Translations under genes and position numbers: made by a program | Source of the DNA: Marilutibacter penaei | GTDB lineage: Bacteria; Pseudomonadota; Gammaproteobacteria; Xanthomonadales; Xanthomonadaceae | Length of the DNA stretch: 64,000 bases | Assembly (NCBI RefSeq): GCF_014145395.1 | Contig: NZ_JACHTE010000001.1 | Coordinates: forward strand, 372,001 to 436,000 | Direction of reading: 5' to 3' | Notes under the pieces: model-generated | Told to the model about the DNA's origin: nothing | Database searches by the model: none | What the model saw: the letters and a program-made list of their open reading frames with translations, nothing else | Part shown: piece after piece, positions 48,971 through 59,064 of the stretch | Layout: each line of letters opens with the position of its first letter | Numbering within the stretch: position 1 is the stretch's first letter

Positions 48971-49255
48971 ATGCGCCTGATCCTCCTCGCCTCCCTCTCG
49001 CTCGTCCTGGGGGCCTGCGCGACCACCGGCGCGGGCGACCCCACCACGAACCTGGTCAACCCGCAGGTGGTCCGGACCGAGCATGCCAACGGCGACGTGA
49101 CCGAGGAATACCGCGTCAACGGCCAGTTGCGCGTGGTCAAGGTGACCCCCGCGCGCGGCCCGGTCTATTACCTGCAGGACCAGAACGGCGATGGGCAGCC
49201 GGACAACGGCGAAACCGTGTCCCCGGTGATGTGGAAGCTGTTCGAGTGGGATTGA
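48971..49255 (+). CDS. Small DUF2782-type lipoprotein
   Basis: A 94-residue protein with a lipobox (LILLASLSLVLGACATTG), then EHANGDVTEEYRVNGQLRVV and a final DQNGDGQPDNGETVSPVMWKLFEWD. The sequence 'v...v..r...dG...eeyr..G....i.V.P..G..Y.l.D.dGdG' is characteristic of DUF2782, small proteins encoded next to polA. The function is unknown. A GGAATCC stretch precedes the ATG. It is followed by a strong two-way terminator. Confidence 0.85.
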   Translation: MRLILLASLSLVLGACATTGAGDPTTNLVNPQVVRTEHANGDVTEEYRVNGQLRVVKVTPARGPVYYLQDQNGDGQPDNGETVSPVMWKLFEWD

Positions 49256-49286
49256 CGCACGCAGGCCCAAGCGGCCCCCGCCCATG

Positions 49287-49317
49287 AAAAAGCCGACGCA
49301 GCTGCGTCGGCTTTTTC
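49287..49317. terminator. Bidirectional intrinsic terminator
   Basis: AAAAAGCCGACGCA, GC, TGCGTCGGCTTTTT: an almost loop-free inverted repeat with A- and T-runs on the two sides. It separates the lipoprotein gene (+) and the HU gene (-). Confidence 0.92.
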
Positions 49318-49357
49318 GTTCCGCCCGGCGGCCGGGCCGCGGGCGAGGGCGCGGTGC

Positions 49358-49756
49358 TTAGAGCGCGGCGTCCTTGAGCTTCTTCAGCGGACGCACCTTG
49401 ACCTTGACGGTCGCCGGCTTGGCCGCGAAGACCTGCTCCTGCTTGGTGAAGGGGTTGATGCCCTTGCGCTTCGGCTTGGCCGGCACCTTGACGGCGGTGA
49501 CCTTCAGCAGGCCCGGCAGGGTGAACGAACCCACGCCCTTCTTGCTGATCGAACCGGCGACGGCGCCTTCCAGCGAAGCGAGCACGGCGCGCACGTCCTT
49601 CGGGGCCACGCCGGAATCGTTGGCGAGGTGGGCGACCAGACCGGACTTGGTCAGGGTCTCCTTGATCGCCTTCGGCGCGGCCGGCTTGGCGGCAGCGGCC
49701 TTCTTCGGTGCAGCTTTCTTCGGTGCAGCTTTCTTCGCGGTCTTCTTCGTTGCCAT
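49358..49756 (-). CDS. HU-family DNA-binding protein with Lys/Ala-rich N-terminal tail
   Basis: A 132-residue protein. Residues 1-30 are a histone H1-like tail (MATKKTAKKAAPKKAAPKKA, then PAAPKAIKET); the remainder is an HU/IHF fold with LTKSGLVAHLANDSGVAPKD and the DNA-binding arm GINPFTKQEQVFAAKPA, then VKVRPLKKLKDA. It is longer than normal HU (about 90) because of the tail. The tail has two exact KKAAP units. It should bind and bend DNA and help pack the nucleoid. Start 49756 is preceded by AGGGGAC. Confidence 0.9.
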   Translation of the reverse strand: MATKKTAKKAAPKKAAPKKAAAAKPAAPKAIKETLTKSGLVAHLANDSGVAPKDVRAVLASLEGAVAGSISKKGVGSFTLPGLLKVTAVKVPAKPKRKGINPFTKQEQVFAAKPATVKVKVRPLKKLKDAAL

Positions 49757-49919
49757 GCGTGTCCCCTGGATGGGTTGGGTGATGTGATGTGCCTGGAATC
49801 CCCCGGCAACCCGGAATGTAGGGCATGGCCGGGGCCGCGCCAAGCGTTTTTGCGGGGAAAAAGCGCGATTCCGGCCCGCGAAACAGAAAAAGTGGCTTGG
49901 AAGCGCCCCCGGACGCGCC

Positions 49920-52091
49920 TCAGGCGGGCTGCAGGTTGGCGTAGGCCAGCACCAGCCACTTGCTGCCGGCCTCTTCGAAATTGACCTGCACGCGGGCGTG
50001 GGCACCGCTGCCTTCGTAGTCCGTCACGGTGCCGGGACCGAACTTCGGGTGCGACACCGCCGCGCCCAGCGGGATCGACGGGGACTCGATGGCGGCATGG
50101 CCGGCCATGCGCCGCGGCGCGGCCATCGGCCGCGACACCTGCACCTTCGGCCGGACCTCGTGCAGCAGCACGGCGGGGATCTCGCGCAGGAAGCGCGACG
50201 GCATGCCGTACATGTCCATGCCGTGGATGCGCCGGCTTTCGGCGTAGCTCAGCACCAGTTTCTGGCGCGCGCGGGTGATGCCGACGTAGGCCAGCCGCCG
50301 CTCTTCCTCCAGCCGACCGTGCTCCTCGGTCGACTTGCCACTCGGGAACAGGCCTTCCTCCAGGCCACCGAGGAACACCAGCGGGAACTCCAGCCCCTTC
50401 GCGCTGTGCAGGGTCATGAGCTGCACACCGTCCTCGCCGGCCTGCGCCTGGCCCTCGCCGGCCTCGAGCGAGGCATAGCTGAGGAAGGCGACCAGTTCCG
50501 GCATCGCCTCGGCATCCTCCTCGTCCGCGCGGACGAAGCGCGAGGCCACCGACACCAGCTCGTCGAGGTTGTCCGTGCGCGAGTCCAACTGGCCGCGCGA
50601 TTCGTTCGCATAGTGCTCGCGCAAGCCGGAACGGGCCAGTACATGGTCGATCTTCTCCGGCAGCGGCATGTCCGCCAGTTCGCGGTCGAGGCCGTCGATG
50701 AGCTGCACGAAGGCCGCCAGCGCGTTGCGCGAGCGTGCCGCCAGGCCGGTTTCGGTGCTGATGCGCTGCGCTGCGTCCCACAACGGGATGCGGTCGGCAC
50801 GCGCGCGTCGGCGCACCTCGTCCAGCGTGCGCTCGCCGATGCCGCGCGCGGGCGTGTTGACCGATCGCTCGAAGGCCGTATCGTCGCCGCGGTTCGACAC
50901 CAGCCGAAGGTAGGCCAGCGTGTCCTTGATTTCGGCGCGCTCGAAGAAGCGCAGCCCGCCATACACGCGGTAGGGCAGCTGTTCGGTGAGCAGTGCCTCT
51001 TCGAACACGCGCGACTGGGCATTGCTGCGGTAGAGGATCGCGATCTCGCCGTGGCTGCCGCCATCGCGCACCCACTGGCGGATCCGCTCGACGACGAAGC
51101 GCGCCTCGTCGATCTCGTTGTAGGCGGCGTACAGGTCGATCGGCTCGCCCTCGCCGGTATCGGTCCACAGCTTCTTGCCGAGCCGGTCCGGGTTGTGCGC
51201 GATCACCGCGTTGGCGGCGTCGAGGATGTTGGCGCTGGAACGGTAGTTCTGCTCGAGGCGGATCGTCTGGGCACCCTCGAAATCACGCAGGAAGCGCTGC
51301 ATGTTCTCGACCTTGGCGCCACGCCAGCCATAGATCGACTGATCGTCGTCGCCGACCACGAAGACCTGTCCGTCATCACCGGCCAGCACGCGCACGAAGG
51401 CGTACTGGATCGCGTTGGTGTCCTGGAACTCATCGACCAGGATCTGGCGGAAGCGGTGGCGGTAGTGCGCGAGCAGGGCCGGGTTGTCGCGCAGCAGTTC
51501 GTGCGCGCGCAGCAGCAGCTCGGCGAAGTCCACCAGGCCGGCGCGGTCGCAGCGCTCCTGGTAAGCGGCGTAGACCTTGCGCATGACGTCGGTCCACTCG
51601 TCCTGCCCGCCCTGGAGATGCTGCGGGCGGCGGCCCTCGTCCTTCTGCGCGTTGATCCACCAGGCGATCTGCCGCGGCGGGAAACGGCTGTCGTCGATCT
51701 CCAGCGACTGCACCACGCGCTTGACCAGGCGCTGCTGGTCATCCGAGTCGAGCACCTGGAAGGTCTCGGGCAGCTTCGCTTCCTGCCAGTGCAGGCGCAG
51801 CAGGCGGTGCGCGAGGCCGTGGAAGGTGCCGATCCACATGCCACGCGCGCCGTTGGCGAGCTGGCCATCGACACGCGCGCGCATCTCGCCGGCCGCCTTG
51901 TTGGTGAAGGTGACCGCGAGGATGCCGTGGGTCGGCACGCCGAAGACTTCGTTGAGCCAGGCAATGCGGTGGGTCAGCACGCGGGTCTTGCCGGAGCCGG
52001 CGCCGGCGAGGACGAGGTAGTGACCGGGAGGCGCGCTGACGGCCTCGCGCTGGGCCGGGTTCAGCCCGTCGAGCAGGTGGGAGACATCCAT
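49920..52091 (-). CDS. uvrD: ATP-dependent DNA helicase UvrD/II
   Basis: A 723-residue superfamily 1A helicase. Motif I is LVLAGAGSGKTRVLTHRIAW, motif II ILVDEFQDTNAIQY, motif III VVGDDDQSIYGWRGA, motif IV RLEQNYRSSANIL, motif V LMTLHSAKGLEFPLVFLGGL and motif VI EERRLAYVGITRARQKLVLSYA. Complete and of normal length. It unwinds DNA in mismatch and nucleotide excision repair. The C-terminal Tudor-like part (AVSHPKFGPGTVTDYEGSGA) is present. Rep has the same core motifs, but the C-terminal 'F..G.V......G....V.F' segment fits UvrD better. Confidence 0.95.
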   Translation of the reverse strand: MDVSHLLDGLNPAQREAVSAPPGHYLVLAGAGSGKTRVLTHRIAWLNEVFGVPTHGILAVTFTNKAAGEMRARVDGQLANGARGMWIGTFHGLAHRLLRLHWQEAKLPETFQVLDSDDQQRLVKRVVQSLEIDDSRFPPRQIAWWINAQKDEGRRPQHLQGGQDEWTDVMRKVYAAYQERCDRAGLVDFAELLLRAHELLRDNPALLAHYRHRFRQILVDEFQDTNAIQYAFVRVLAGDDGQVFVVGDDDQSIYGWRGAKVENMQRFLRDFEGAQTIRLEQNYRSSANILDAANAVIAHNPDRLGKKLWTDTGEGEPIDLYAAYNEIDEARFVVERIRQWVRDGGSHGEIAILYRSNAQSRVFEEALLTEQLPYRVYGGLRFFERAEIKDTLAYLRLVSNRGDDTAFERSVNTPARGIGERTLDEVRRRARADRIPLWDAAQRISTETGLAARSRNALAAFVQLIDGLDRELADMPLPEKIDHVLARSGLREHYANESRGQLDSRTDNLDELVSVASRFVRADEEDAEAMPELVAFLSYASLEAGEGQAQAGEDGVQLMTLHSAKGLEFPLVFLGGLEEGLFPSGKSTEEHGRLEEERRLAYVGITRARQKLVLSYAESRRIHGMDMYGMPSRFLREIPAVLLHEVRPKVQVSRPMAAPRRMAGHAAIESPSIPLGAAVSHPKFGPGTVTDYEGSGAHARVQVNFEEAGSKWLVLAYANLQPA

Positions 52092-52343
52092 CCGGGCATT
52101 CTACCGGCCCGGGGGACGGGGCCGGGGCGGCATTGCAGGCTGGGCTCGCCGGGACAGAGGGGTGGGCTTGCCGGGGAACGCTGTCCTTACGGGCGAATGT
52201 CCCCCGGCGCCGGCTGAACGCCAGCGCCTCCTCCTTTATTTCGCCCCCAAGGACACCCTTCCCCGGCTACCGGACAGTGCAGGGCCGGTGCGTCAAGGAA
52301 CGCCGTCGCGGCGGGCCGCGACGGAGCGCCGTGCGCGGCTCGC
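52092..52343. other. Gap between UPF0114 and uvrD
   Basis: Contains CCGTCGCGG (52303-52311) pairing with CCGCGACGG (52316-52324), a strong hairpin with a CGGG loop just after the UPF0114 stop but with no T-run. Two short similar phrases (GGCTGGGCTCGCCGGGA, GGTGGGCTTGCCGGGGA) occur at about 52138 and 52162. Nothing else seen. Confidence 0.4.
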
Positions 52344-52997
52344 TCAATGCGCCGGTTTGTGCGCCTTTGCCGTTGCCGTGTTCATCAGCCTGTCGGTGTA
52401 GGCGATACCGATCGCGGACAGGATGAAGGCGCCGTGGATCACGGTCTGCCAGATGACGCCGGTCGTGGTGGTCGTGGTGCAGGTCTTCGTCGCCAGCATC
52501 GCGGCATTGCCTGCGGCGAGCTCGGCGGCGGCCTTTGCGGCGAGAACCGCGTCGGTGGTCCCGCACAGCGGCAGGCCCGCATCCATGGTGCCGGCCTCGA
52601 TGAAGGTCTTCAGCAGGTGGATGGAGGAGATGCCGATGATCGCCATCGCCAGTTTCACCTTCAGCACGCTGGCGTTGACGTGGCTCAGCCACTCCGGCTG
52701 GTCGGGGTGGCCCTGCAGGTTCAGCCGCGATACGAAGGTCTCATAGCCACCGACGATCACCATCACCAGCAGGTTGGAGATCATCACCACGTCGATCAGG
52801 CCCAGCACGATCAGCATGATGCCCTGCTCGCTGAGGGTGTTCGCATCGTGGATGAGGTGCACCAGTTCCTTCATGAACAGGAACACGTACACGCACTGCG
52901 CGACGATCAGGCCGAGGTACAGCGGCAGCTGCAGCCAGCGGGAGCTGAAAATCAGGTAGGGCAGCGGGCCGAGGCGGGGATTCTGGAGCTTGGACAT
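52344..52997 (-). CDS. UPF0114 (YqhA) family membrane protein
   Basis: A 217-residue protein with four hydrophobic segments, starting [20 protein letters not shown] and continuing [20 protein letters not shown] with [12 protein letters not shown], the UPF0114/TIGR00645 signature. The usual family length is 160-190; the extra residues come from an insert between the third and fourth segments (about residues 145-175) rich in Ala and Thr with two Cys ([20 protein letters not shown]). That insert is unusual. Function of the family unknown. Confidence 0.85.
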   Translation of the reverse strand: MSKLQNPRLGPLPYLIFSSRWLQLPLYLGLIVAQCVYVFLFMKELVHLIHDANTLSEQGIMLIVLGLIDVVMISNLLVMVIVGGYETFVSRLNLQGHPDQPEWLSHVNASVLKVKLAMAIIGISSIHLLKTFIEAGTMDAGLPLCGTTDAVLAAKAAAELAAGNAAMLATKTCTTTTTTGVIWQTVIHGAFILSAIGIAYTDRLMNTATAKAHKPAH

Positions 52998-53122
52998 GCG
53001 ACGGGGGCCAGTGAAGGTTCGGCGCAGCCTACCGACAGGCCGCGCGGTACGACAAGTACCGGCGCGGGCGGCCTGCCACGGGCGACGCGTACACTGGCCC
53101 TCCCTGTCGCCGGAGCCGCCCG

Positions 53123-53815
53123 ATGATCGACCTGTACTACTGGCCCACCCCGAACGGCCACAAGATCACCCTGTTCCTCGAAGAGGCGGGGCTCGAGTAC
53201 ACCGTCCATCCGGTCGACATCGGCGCCGGCGACCAGTTCAAGCCGGACTTCCTGGCCTTCTCGCCGAACAACAAGATGCCGGCGATCATCGACCACGATC
53301 CCGTCGGCGGCGGCGAGCCGATCAGCGTGTTCGAATCCGGTGCGATCCTGCTGTACCTCGCGGAGAAGACCGGGCGGTTCCTGCCGGCCGAACCGCGCGC
53401 CCGCATCGAGGCGCTGGAGTGGTTGTTCTGGCAGATGGCGGGCCTGGGCCCGATGACCGGCCAGTACGGCCATTTCCATGTCTACGCGCCCGAGCCCATT
53501 GCGTACGCCCGGGAGCGCTACGCGACCGAGGCCGCGCGTCTGCTGGGCGTGCTGGACCGCCGGCTGCAGGGGCGCGACTTCCTGGCCGGCGCCGACTACA
53601 GCATCGCCGACATGGCCGCATTCCCGTGGATCGACCCGTACGACAAGGCGCCCATGGACCTGTCGGAACTCGGCAACCTCCGGCGCTGGCGGGATGCCGT
53701 TGCCGCGCGTCCGGCCACGGCCCGGGCGATGGCGGTGGCGGAGCGTTTCCGCAGGCCCCGCGAGCTGACCGACGAGATGCGCCGCCACCTGTTCGGCACG
53801 CCGCCCAAGGCCTGA
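53123..53815 (+). CDS. Glutathione S-transferase, Nu/YfcG-like
   Basis: A 230-residue enzyme. The N-terminal thioredoxin fold reads [20 protein letters not shown], with the TPNG(H/V)KI segment of Nu-class enzymes, then [18 protein letters not shown] and [20 protein letters not shown], where the Glu-Ser pair binds the gamma-glutamyl group. The C-terminal helical domain contains [16 protein letters not shown], the usual N-capping box. Nu-class GSTs have disulfide-bond reductase activity. It is transcribed away from UPF0114 and towards the S9 gene. Confidence 0.9.
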   Translation: MIDLYYWPTPNGHKITLFLEEAGLEYTVHPVDIGAGDQFKPDFLAFSPNNKMPAIIDHDPVGGGEPISVFESGAILLYLAEKTGRFLPAEPRARIEALEWLFWQMAGLGPMTGQYGHFHVYAPEPIAYARERYATEAARLLGVLDRRLQGRDFLAGADYSIADMAAFPWIDPYDKAPMDLSELGNLRRWRDAVAARPATARAMAVAERFRRPRELTDEMRRHLFGTPPKA

Positions 53816-53853
53816 GCGGTCGTCACGCCCCCGCCATCACTTCCTCCGTATAA

Positions 53854-56124
<2,271 letters not shown>

Positions 56125-56173
56125 GCGCGGGCGCACCCGCCTGCGGCCGGCATGGCCGGCCGTGCCGGCTGGC

Positions 56174-56179
56174 TATACT
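56174..56179 (+). promoter_or_regulatory. Candidate -10 box ahead of the ketosynthase operon
   Basis: TATACT, 30 bases before the TTG at 56209 and about 50 bases after the stop of the S9 gene. The only AT-rich hexamer in the gap. No -35 recognised. It would drive the four-gene pigment-type block. Confidence 0.4.
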
Positions 56180-56208
56180 CTGCCCCCTGACCCTGCAGTA
56201 ACCGTCCC

Positions 56209-57438
56209 TTGCGCACCCTGCCCGTTCCGATCGCCCCGCTCTCCATCACGGCCCACACCTGCACCTCCGCGGCCGGCCGTGGGCGCGCAGCGCTCCTGGA
56301 CGCGCTGCGTGGGCGTCGCAGCGGCCTGCGTCGCAACGACTTCCCCCCCGTCGCGCCGGAAGAGTCGCCGCTGGACTGCTGGATCGGTCGCGTGGACGGC
56401 ATCGAAGCGCTGCCCCTGCCGGAGACGCTGGCCCGCTGGGAGTGCCGCAACAACCGGCTGGCGTGGCTGGCGCTGCAGCAGGACGGCATGGCCGAAGCGG
56501 TCGCCGGGGCGGTGGCGCGTTTCGGCGCGTCGCGCGTCGCGCTGGTCATCGGCACCTCCACCTCGAGCATCGGCGAAAGCGAAGCCGCCTACGGCGACCT
56601 GCGTGCGGACGCGGCAGGCACGCTGCATTTCCCGCCGGGCATGCAGCGCCCGGAGGTGCATACGCCGCATTCGCTGGGCGCCTTCGTGCAGGCGGCGACC
56701 GGCATCGCCGGCCCCTGCATCACCGTTGCCACCGCCTGCTCCTCCAGCGCCAAGGTCTTCGCGCAGGCCACGCGGTTGATCCATGCGGGCATCGTCGATG
56801 CCGCGCTGGTCGGCGGCGTCGACACCCTGTGCGGCAGCGTGCTGTACGGCTTCAATGCGTTGCAGCTGGTGGCGCCCGGACCCTGCCGTCCGTTCGACGC
56901 GGATCGCGTCGGCCTCTCGCTCGGCGAGGCCGGCGGCTATGCGCTGCTGGAGCGCGTCGACCCCGCCGTGGGCGGTGCCCGGCTGCTTGGCTACGGCGAA
57001 TCCAGCGATGCCCACCACATGTCGGCGCCGCACCCGGAGGGGCTCGGCGCGCGCATGGCGATGGAAGATGCGCTGGCCCGCGCCGGGCTGGAGGCCGGTG
57101 CGATCGACTACCTCAACCTGCACGGCACGGCCACCCCGACCAACGACGGGATCGAAGCGCGGGCGGTCGCCGGCCTGTTTCCCGCCACGCTGCACGCAAG
57201 CTCGACCAAGGGCTGGACCGGGCACACCCTGGGGGCAGCCGGCATCGTCGAATCGGTGATCGCCTTGCTCGCGCTCGAGCACGGGCTGCGACCGGGCATC
57301 CTCAACAGCGAAACACCCGACCCGGCCTGCGGCCCGCAGATCCGCTTCGAGAACGAGGCACGCCCGGTGCGCCATGCGATGAACAACTCCTTCGGCTTCG
57401 GCGGCAACAACGCCTCGCTGGTGTTCGGATGGGCATGA
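56209..57438 (+). CDS. Beta-ketoacyl-ACP synthase of an aryl-polyene-type pathway
   Basis: A 409-residue condensing enzyme. The Cys-His-His triad is complete: Cys177 (TVATACSSSAKVFAQ), His305 (YLNLHGTATPTND) and His339 (KGWTGHTLGAAG); the tail AMNNSFGFGGNNASLVFG is the standard KS end. Together with the next gene, a ketosynthase-like partner lacking these residues, it resembles the KS/chain-length-factor pairs of aryl-polyene and xanthomonadin clusters. It would extend an aryl-primed polyene on an acyl carrier protein. The start is TTG at 56209 with no clear Shine-Dalgarno, so the first codons are uncertain. It overlaps the next gene by four bases (ATGA). No ACP gene lies nearby. Confidence 0.88.
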   Translation: MRTLPVPIAPLSITAHTCTSAAGRGRAALLDALRGRRSGLRRNDFPPVAPEESPLDCWIGRVDGIEALPLPETLARWECRNNRLAWLALQQDGMAEAVAGAVARFGASRVALVIGTSTSSIGESEAAYGDLRADAAGTLHFPPGMQRPEVHTPHSLGAFVQAATGIAGPCITVATACSSSAKVFAQATRLIHAGIVDAALVGGVDTLCGSVLYGFNALQLVAPGPCRPFDADRVGLSLGEAGGYALLERVDPAVGGARLLGYGESSDAHHMSAPHPEGLGARMAMEDALARAGLEAGAIDYLNLHGTATPTNDGIEARAVAGLFPATLHASSTKGWTGHTLGAAGIVESVIALLALEHGLRPGILNSETPDPACGPQIRFENEARPVRHAMNNSFGFGGNNASLVFGWA

Positions 57439-58250
57439 CCCCGCTGGCCGCCCGTATCGAGGGCGTGGGGTTCTGGACCGGCGGCCTGCCGTCCTGGCCG
57501 GATGCCCAGCACTTCGCGCGCGACGGCGTCAGCCCGGAGGCCGCACCCGCGCGCCCCAGTCCGCAACTGCTGCCCCCCAACGAGCGCCGACGCGCGCCGC
57601 CGAGCGTGGCGGTCGCGCTGCAGGTCGCGCTGGAAGCCTGCCAGGCGTCCGGCCGTGACCCGGCCACGCTGCCCTCGGTATTCGCCAGCACCCACGGCGA
57701 ACTGGGACTGACCGATTACAGCTGCAGCACCCTGGCGACCGACCCCCGCAGCCTGTCGCCCATCCGCTTCCACAACTCGGTGCACAACGCTGCCTCCGGT
57801 TACTGGACGATCGGCACCGGGGCGATGGCGCCCTCGACCGCCCTGAGCGCGATGGGCGCGACGTTCGCCGAAGCCCTGCTCGAAGGCCTCGTGCAACTGG
57901 CCAGTGGCGAGGACGCCGTGCTGGTGGTCGCCTACGACGTGCAGTCGGTGGGCCCGCTGGGCGAACAGGCGCGCAGCGACGGCCTGCTGGGCGCGGCCCT
58001 GGTGCTGGCGCGCGACGAACGCGAGAACGCCCCCGTGCTCCAGGCCGTGCTGGCCGATGGCATGCCGGATGCGGCCGACGGTCCGCTCGCGCGCCATGCC
58101 GCCGGCAATGCGATGGCGCCCATGCTCCCGCTGTTCGATGCGCTCGTGCGCGGAGCGCCGGCCGACCTGGCGCTGGACGCAGGCCCGGGCCGGGTGCTGC
58201 GCGTGCGCCTGCTGGCCGGTGCCGACGGGATGGAGTCGATCGATGCCTGA
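57435..58250 (+). CDS. Ketosynthase-like partner (PF13723 type), no catalytic residues
   Basis: A 271-residue protein that resembles only the N-terminal half of a ketosynthase: ALEACQASGRDPATLPSVFA, IRFHNSVHNAASGYWTIGTG, and STALSAMGATFAEALLEGLV. The expected nucleophile position reads STALSAMGA, i.e. no Cys, and the two histidines are absent. Such proteins are found with a real ketosynthase in aryl-polyene clusters and are thought to act as chain-length or structural partners. Coupled on both sides, four bases with the ketosynthase and eight bases with the GT2 gene. Confidence 0.85.
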   Translation: MTPLAARIEGVGFWTGGLPSWPDAQHFARDGVSPEAAPARPSPQLLPPNERRRAPPSVAVALQVALEACQASGRDPATLPSVFASTHGELGLTDYSCSTLATDPRSLSPIRFHNSVHNAASGYWTIGTGAMAPSTALSAMGATFAEALLEGLVQLASGEDAVLVVAYDVQSVGPLGEQARSDGLLGAALVLARDERENAPVLQAVLADGMPDAADGPLARHAAGNAMAPMLPLFDALVRGAPADLALDAGPGRVLRVRLLAGADGMESIDA

Positions 58251-59064
58251 TGCACGCCGCATCGCCGTCGTGATCCCCGCGCTCAACGAAGCGCTGCGGA
58301 TCCGCGAGGTGGTGGAAGGCGCACTCGCCGAATGCCCGAACGTCATCGTCGTCGACGATGGTTCCGACGACGGCACCGCCGGCAGGATCAGCGACCTGCC
58401 CGTGACCCTGCTCCGGCATGACCAGCGCCTGGGCAAGGGCGCCAGCCTGCGCGACGGTTTCGCAGAAGCCCTGCGCCGCGGGTTCGAGGGCGTGCTGAGC
58501 CTGGACGGCGACGGCCAGCACGACCCGCGCGACATCCCGCGCCTGCTGGCGGTGGCCACCCGCCACCCCGGCGACATCATCATCGGCGCCCGCCTGCGCA
58601 AGCGCGCGTGCCAGCCGGGGTACCGGCGCCTTGCCAACGACCTGGGTGACTGGGGCATCGCCTGGGGCTGCGGCTTCCGCATCGCCGACAGCCAGAGCGG
58701 CCAACGCTACTACCCGGCGGCGGTCTGCGCGCTGCGTGACGTGCCGGGCGAGGATTTCGTGTTCGAAGCGCAGCTCCTGATCTCGGCGGCGCGCCAGCTT
58801 GGCGCAGGGGTGGTGTCGGTGCCGGTCGAGGCGCGGTACGGCACCGGACACGACCCGGTCACCGCGCCTGCCTTCCGGCGCAGCCATTTCCGTCCCTTGC
58901 GCGACCTCTACCGGATCACCTCGCACGTGGTGGCGCAGGTGTGGACCCGCGGCGACGTGGTCGCCGAGTACCGCCGCACCCGCGCCAATCCACCGCGCAT
59001 CGAGGACCCGGACGACACCGGCCTGCCCGGCGCGCTCGGTGCGGTGGGAACGCCCGGACGATGA
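58243..59064 (+). CDS. Family 2 glycosyltransferase
   Basis: A 273-residue soluble GT-A enzyme. The nucleotide-binding strand reads IAVVIPALNEALRIREVVEG and NVIVVDDGSDDGTAGRISD; the DxD metal site is in LSLDGDGQHDPRDIPRLL (Asp88-Asp92 region). KGASLRDGFAEALRRGFEGV is the usual helix of dolichyl-phosphate mannosyltransferase-like enzymes, but no C-terminal membrane helix is present. Family 2 glycosyltransferases occur in aryl-polyene and xanthomonadin loci, where the polyene head is glycosylated. It overlaps its neighbours by eight and four bases, so it belongs to this operon. The sugar is unknown. Confidence 0.88.
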   Translation: MPDARRIAVVIPALNEALRIREVVEGALAECPNVIVVDDGSDDGTAGRISDLPVTLLRHDQRLGKGASLRDGFAEALRRGFEGVLSLDGDGQHDPRDIPRLLAVATRHPGDIIIGARLRKRACQPGYRRLANDLGDWGIAWGCGFRIADSQSGQRYYPAAVCALRDVPGEDFVFEAQLLISAARQLGAGVVSVPVEARYGTGHDPVTAPAFRRSHFRPLRDLYRITSHVVAQVWTRGDVVAEYRRTRANPPRIEDPDDTGLPGALGAVGTPGR

